A program made the position numbers and the translations under genes. From CAZAQK01 sp046344715 (GTDB lineage Bacteria > Pseudomonadota > Alphaproteobacteria > Rickettsiales > SXRF01): a stretch of 64,000 bases of DNA. Under the pieces are notes generated by a model. The model was not told the origin of the DNA and ran no database searches. It saw nothing but the letters and a program-made list of their open reading frames with translations. Below are positions 60,014 through 64,000 of this stretch, one piece after another. Location: the NCBI GenBank assembly GCA_046344715.1, contig JBKDKX010000006.1:62001-126000 (forward strand), written 5' to 3'. Numbering within the stretch: the first letter of the stretch is position 1; each line of letters starts with the position of its first letter.

Positions 60014-60727
60014 CCCTGCATTTATTGCGGGGTCTGGTCGCCTTTGCATAATAAATTCATTTCACTTAATAGGATCAAATGATTCCTGACATAATTTCAA
60101 AATTACAGCAAACTATTAGCAATGGGATTAAGACTGAAGCACAGGTCGTTTATGTCCTTGTGCAAATACGTAAGATTTTGGAGCAACAGGGCAATGCAGC
60201 ACAACAATATGAGTATCTAAAATTTTACTGTGATTGGGCATTACATACAAAATTGAGCGGCAGATTCACTCAAACCATTTTGCAGGATTTTAACAGTGCT
60301 AATATAGAACTAAGAAATGGCTTAGAATTACATGAATTGCCAAAAAATCTTCAATCTCAAATCGAGCAAATTATAAAGATGCAGAAATTCCGAGAAGAGT
60401 TATCAAACTTCTCACTGGCAAATGATTTGCCATCGTTGGATAGGGGTGGTGGTGGTTGGCCACATTTTCTACATCTCTATGCAAAAATTATAAAAGATTC
60501 CCCCTTAGAAATGAAGGCCGATAATACTACAGTAAGTATTGAAAAAGTGATTGTTGATGTCGAATTGGCTCAGGAAATACAACACCATCAGCAATATTAT
60601 AAAGTGAAGTGGACGATTTTTGATAGAAACGGAAGCCACGGAACGCTTTTTGTTATCAACTCTTTTACCGTCAATTAAATTATTATTCTCTATGACGGAT
60701 TAAACCAGACCCCGCCATTCGGCGGGG
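60014..60727. repeat. inverted-repeat element enclosing a gene (expanded copy)
   Basis: The arms gcggggtctggt (60027-60038) and accagaccccgc (60704-60715) are perfect 12-base complements 665 bases apart. The right end is identical over 26 bases with 37440-37465, where the arms stand only 47 bases apart. Everything between the arms here is the unknown gene and its leader. The ends are also small hairpins of their own. Confidence 0.7.
60079..60678 (+). CDS. hypothetical protein between inverted repeats, 199 residues
   Basis: The start follows AGGA with four bases spacing. The first 70 residues are helical (ISKLQQTISNGIKTEAQVVY, QQYEYLKFYCDWALHTKLSG), the middle has NLQSQIEQIIKMQKFREEL, and the end DVELAQEIQHHQQYYKVKWT and GTLFVINSFTVN. 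No signal peptide, no membrane segment, no recognised family. Clearly AT-rich compared with mlaF and secA. Its exact bracketing by a repeat that occurs nearly empty elsewhere suggests acquisition as a unit. Confidence 0.6.
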   Translation: MIPDIISKLQQTISNGIKTEAQVVYVLVQIRKILEQQGNAAQQYEYLKFYCDWALHTKLSGRFTQTILQDFNSANIELRNGLELHELPKNLQSQIEQIIKMQKFREELSNFSLANDLPSLDRGGGGWPHFLHLYAKIIKDSPLEMKADNTTVSIEKVIVDVELAQEIQHHQQYYKVKWTIFDRNGSHGTLFVINSFTVN

Positions 60728-60730
60728 GTA

Positions 60731-61540
60731 TTAAGCAGCCAGCCTCTCGCGTTTTTCACGCGGTGGGTTTTCCACCATCTTCTTCGGATTAAACAGCAGC
60801 GGCTTACGGTGATGGTTGCCGTGATAGTAAAGCCCAAACCACAATAGATTTCCCAGCTTGGTATACAACGTATCATCGCGGTTTACGGCGTATGTCTTGC
60901 CGTTCTCATCTTTAGGGTGTGAATAGTAATTCACATGAGAGAATATCCAGTGGTTGAACAGGTATGACGGTACATACAGCCATAAAAACAACGCAGGCCC
61001 CAGCAAGAAAAACCAGAACAGCACATTGCACGCTGCCATCGCAAGAAACACTGGCTTTAATATGCGATGCAAAATGATAGTGCGTTTTGTTTCGCCGTAA
61101 TGTTCACGATAACGCTCGGTTACTTTCTGTGAAGACTTAAGGAACATGTGCTTCATGAATTGCATAAATGTGTAGTCCGCTGGCGGGTGCGGATCATAGC
61201 GCAAATCATCGGAATAATGATGATGCATCAGGTGAATCAACTTCCAGCCCATGAAGCCCCAGAGTTGGTGTATTCCCGCCACTTCACCTGCCACCACATT
61301 CATCCATCGCGGTTTAAAACTACCATGGCACGCATTATGGATAAACACCGCTGAAAGCCCACCAATATAGATTGCGGGCAGAATTAATAATGGATGCCAC
61401 CATGCAAACGAATAACTAAAAAATTCTGGTGGGCGGATGTTATAAAGCAACGCACACAGCACTGCAGATGCCAGCAAATGCAGCGCAAACGAGCGAATAT
61501 GCAAATAAGGATCCTGATAAAAACGCTTAAGTAGAGGCAT
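60731..61540 (-). CDS. membrane fatty acid desaturase family protein
   Basis: 269 residues with about four membrane segments. The three histidine boxes that hold the di-iron centre are present: HNACHGS near residue 69, HLMHHHYSD near 104, and HGNHHRKP near 240. The family introduces double bonds or hydroxyls into acyl chains or related lipids. The start is six bases behind the secA stop on the same strand, so coexpression is possible, but there is no binding site. Substrate cannot be predicted from this sequence alone. Confidence 0.85.
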   Translation of the reverse strand: MPLLKRFYQDPYLHIRSFALHLLASAVLCALLYNIRPPEFFSYSFAWWHPLLILPAIYIGGLSAVFIHNACHGSFKPRWMNVVAGEVAGIHQLWGFMGWKLIHLMHHHYSDDLRYDPHPPADYTFMQFMKHMFLKSSQKVTERYREHYGETKRTIILHRILKPVFLAMAACNVLFWFFLLGPALFLWLYVPSYLFNHWIFSHVNYYSHPKDENGKTYAVNRDDTLYTKLGNLLWFGLYYHGNHHRKPLLFNPKKMVENPPREKRERLAA

Positions 61541-61546
61541 TAGAAT

Positions 61547-64000
61547 CTACGCAATCGCCCCATGACAATGTTTATATTTTTTTCCTGAACCGCAGGGGCA
61601 TGGCTCATTGCGGCCTATCTTATCAGAGTTTGCGGGCGCATTCTGCGCTGCTTCTCCATCATCACCACCGGCCGGATCCTGGCGACTTTCGAACATTTTA
61701 CGTGGTCCGCTCATCGGTGCAATGCCTTCCGGCCGCTCCACATGAATTTCAAGATGCGAGAGACGACTGATGACCAGCTCTCGCAGGTAATTCAGCATCT
61801 GCTCAAACAGTGAGAAGGCTTCCTGCTTATATTCATTGAGCGGATCACGCTGGCCATAGCCTCGCAGATGGATACCCTGACGCAGATGGTCAAGCGACAG
61901 CAGATGATCTTTCCACAATTGATCGAGCGTTTGCAGCAACACACGTTTTTCTGCCATGCGCATCAGTGGCGCGCCATATTTCTCTTCTTTGCTCACAAAA
62001 TGTGCAGCTGTTTCTTTGTTCAGGCGTTCGAGAATTTCGGCATCAGCGATGCCCTCTTCTTTCGCCCATTCAATCACAGGAAGTTGCAGGCCGTATACGC
62101 GGTATACTTCCTTCTGCAAATCCTCAGTTGACCATTCTTCCGCATAGGATTTTGCAGGAATGTGCGCAGACACATAATTGCCATTTATTTCTTCGCGCAT
62201 TTCAGTGATGGTATCAGCCACTTCTTCTGCTTCCATCAGCTCAATGCGCTGCTCGTAAATCACCTTACGCTGATCGTTCATCACGTCGTCATATTTCAGC
62301 AGGTTTTTGCGAATTTCGTAGTTGCGGGCTTCCACTTTCTGTTGCGCGCGCTCAATGGCGCGGTTCATCCAAGGATGGAAAATCGCTTCGTCTTCCTTCA
62401 TGCCAAGTTTCTGCAGCAAGCCATCAATGCGCTCTGAACCGAAAATACGCATGAGGTCATCTTCCAGCGACAGGAAAAATTTAGATGCACCCGGATCACC
62501 CTGACGACCGGAACGGCCACGCAACTGGTTATCAATGCGGCGTGACTCATGCCGCTCAGTGCCTATAACATACAGCCCACCAGCAGTAAGTACCTGCTGT
62601 TTGGCTTCTGCCACTTCACTGCGTATTGCAAGAATTTTTGCTTCTTTTTCTGCGCCATCCGCCATATCGGCGATGTCTTTGGCCACGCGCATCTCCGGAT
62701 TACCGCCGAGCATAATGTCGGTGCCGCGGCCAGCCATGTTGGTGGCGATAGTCACCGCGCCCGGACGTCCCGCCTGTGCGATAATATAGGCTTCCTGCTC
62801 ATGGTAGCGTGCGTTTAGCACCTGATGTTTGATTTTTTCCTTGGTGAGCAGCTTGGAGAGATATTCCGATTTTTCAATAGAAACTGTACCCACCAGTACC
62901 GGCTGGTTGCGCTCATAGGCTTCCTTGATTTCGCGAATCACCGCGCGGTATTTTTCAGCAGCGGTGCGATAGATTTCATCGTGATGATCGATACGAAGCA
63001 CATTGACGTTGGTTGGAATTTCAATCACTTCCAACTTATAAATATCGTGGAACTCCCCCGCTTCGGTCATCGCCGTACCGGTCATACCCGCCAGCTTCGG
63101 ATACATGCGGAAATAATTCTGGAAGGTGATGGAGGCCAGCGTTTGGTTTTCGTTTTGAATTTTCACCTGTTCTTTGGCTTCCAGTGCCTGATGCAAGCCT
63201 TCGGAATAGCGCCTTCCTTCCATCATGCGGCCAGTGAATTCATCAATAATGATAACCTTGTTATCCTTCACGATGTAATCCACATCTTTAGAGAAAATCA
63301 CATGCGCCTTCAGCGCCTGATTGGCATGATGCACCAGCGACACATTGCCAATATCATAAAGCGATGTGCCCTCAGGCAACATGCCAGCAGCCTCCATAAT
63401 CGCTTCGACATGGCGTGTACCCGCTTCTGTTAAGGTCACAGAACGATGCTTTTCGTCTTTCTCATAATCTTCCGGTTTTACCTGACGGATAATTTTATCT
63501 ACCTGATTGTACAGCTCGGAATTATCTTCCGTTGGCCCTGAGATAATGAGTGGTGTACGCGCTTCATCGATTAAAATAGAATCCACCTCATCAACGATGG
63601 CATAATGAAACGGGCGATGCACCATCTGTTCGCGCACGAATTTCATGTTATCGCGCAGATAATCAAAGCCTAATTCATTGTTGGTGGCGTAGGTAATGTC
63701 GCAATTATACTGCGCCTGACGTTCATCATCTTCCAGCCCGTGCACAATACAACCCACCGTAAGGCCAAGGAAGGTATAAATCTTGCCCATCCACTCCGCG
63801 TCGCGTTTGGCAAGATAATCATTTACCGTTACCACATGCACACCTTTTGCAGGAAGCGCATTAAGATAGGCAGCCAAGGTAGATACCAGCGTTTTACCTT
63901 CGCCGGTTTTCATTTCAGAAATCATGCCTTTATGCAGCACCATGCCACCGACCAACTGCACATCGAAATGGCGCATGTTGAGCACGCGCTTGCCTGCCTC
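61547..64000 (-). CDS. secA: preprotein translocase ATPase, 5' end cut by window
   Basis: The frame is open to the window edge, showing at least 817 residues; roughly the first 80 are missing. SecA drives export through SecYEG. Visible are Walker A EMKTGEGKTLV, VTVNDYLAKRDAEWM, Walker B AIVDEVDSILIDEARTPL, TNMAGRGTDIMLGG, RGRSGRQGDPG and, at the C-terminus, the SecB- and lipid-binding zinc motif CPCGSGKKYKHCHG. All is normal for an alphaproteobacterial SecA. Confidence 0.97.
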   Translation of the reverse strand, partial: EAGKRVLNMRHFDVQLVGGMVLHKGMISEMKTGEGKTLVSTLAAYLNALPAKGVHVVTVNDYLAKRDAEWMGKIYTFLGLTVGCIVHGLEDDERQAQYNCDITYATNNELGFDYLRDNMKFVREQMVHRPFHYAIVDEVDSILIDEARTPLIISGPTEDNSELYNQVDKIIRQVKPEDYEKDEKHRSVTLTEAGTRHVEAIMEAAGMLPEGTSLYDIGNVSLVHHANQALKAHVIFSKDVDYIVKDNKVIIIDEFTGRMMEGRRYSEGLHQALEAKEQVKIQNENQTLASITFQNYFRMYPKLAGMTGTAMTEAGEFHDIYKLEVIEIPTNVNVLRIDHHDEIYRTAAEKYRAVIREIKEAYERNQPVLVGTVSIEKSEYLSKLLTKEKIKHQVLNARYHEQEAYIIAQAGRPGAVTIATNMAGRGTDIMLGGNPEMRVAKDIADMADGAEKEAKILAIRSEVAEAKQQVLTAGGLYVIGTERHESRRIDNQLRGRSGRQGDPGASKFFLSLEDDLMRIFGSERIDGLLQKLGMKEDEAIFHPWMNRAIERAQQKVEARNYEIRKNLLKYDDVMNDQRKVIYEQRIELMEAEEVADTITEMREEINGNYVSAHIPAKSYAEEWSTEDLQKEVYRVYGLQLPVIEWAKEEGIADAEILERLNKETAAHFVSKEEKYGAPLMRMAEKRVLLQTLDQLWKDHLLSLDHLRQGIHLRGYGQRDPLNEYKQEAFSLFEQMLNYLRELVISRLSHLEIHVERPEGIAPMSGPRKMFESRQDPAGGDDGEAAQNAPANSDKIGRNEPCPCGSGKKYKHCHGAIA

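Overview
The window reads as part of an alphaproteobacterial chromosome, with moderate GC judged by eye. Class-level markers are an NDUFA12-type complex I accessory protein near mlaD and a DUF2155 gene, a polytopic DUF2232-like protein between rpsR and rplI, a fused CysNC, and an RpoD with alphaproteobacterial regions 1.1 and 2-4. I cannot place it below class. No rRNA, tRNA, CRISPR array or complete insertion sequence was recognised. Genes are dense and no stretch longer than about 300 bases lacks a feature.

Layout. 1-6.1 kb: a YgjP-like metallopeptidase (cut by the window start), dnaG, rpoD and NDUFA12. 6.1-9.2 kb: a minus-strand block of a UbiA-type prenyltransferase plus two tandem paralogous polytopic membrane proteins. 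9.3-11.8 kb: mlaD, DUF2155, pyrD. 11.9-23.2 kb: a type IV (MSHA-like) pilus assembly locus with two retraction ATPases, PilB, PilC, a PilM/PilN-like fusion, PilO-like and PilP-like proteins and an ABC ATPase; the prepilin peptidase lies apart at 33 kb, and no pilin or secretin is in view. 23.3-32.9 kb: assimilatory sulfate reduction (cysNC, cysD, cysH, siroheme synthase, cysI) headed downstream by a 1157-residue NfnAB-like multidomain oxidoreductase, with a MafI-like immunity gene embedded. 34.5-42.9 kb: beta-oxidation (acyl-CoA dehydrogenase, FadN-like bifunctional enzyme, thiolase) with several unknown genes and repeats between. 43-45 kb: ferredoxin-NADP reductase and folD. 45.3-50.4 kb: mltG, fabF, acpP, fabG, fabD. 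50.5-55.4 kb: rpsF, rpsR, DUF2232, rplI, dnaB, alr. 55.5-57.9 kb: an AT-richer island with a gene-transfer-agent-like tail protein and unknown genes. 57.9-60 kb: mlaE and mlaF with an ORF6N gene between them. 60-64 kb: an unknown gene bracketed by inverted repeats, a fatty acid desaturase, and secA (cut by the window end).

The core is ordinary housekeeping. What stands out is the small-scale structure: (i) degenerate seven-base tandem arrays at several intergenic sites and twice inside one reading frame; (ii) palindromic dispersed elements, one of which forms the C-terminus of the siroheme synthase and one of which separates two copies of the acyl-CoA dehydrogenase 3' end; (iii) a shared inverted-repeat element that in one place is nearly empty and in another holds a 199-codon unknown gene; (iv) single foreign-looking genes dropped into otherwise conserved operons (MafI-like in cys, ORF6N in mla, unknown gene in fab). 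The best functional hypothesis is that the NfnAB-like fusion supplies electrons for CysI, since no CysJ is present in the window.

Start codons were moved downstream of the longest open frame wherever a ribosome binding site, the family start, or overlap with a repeat supported it. All family assignments come from recognised motifs, not database searches.
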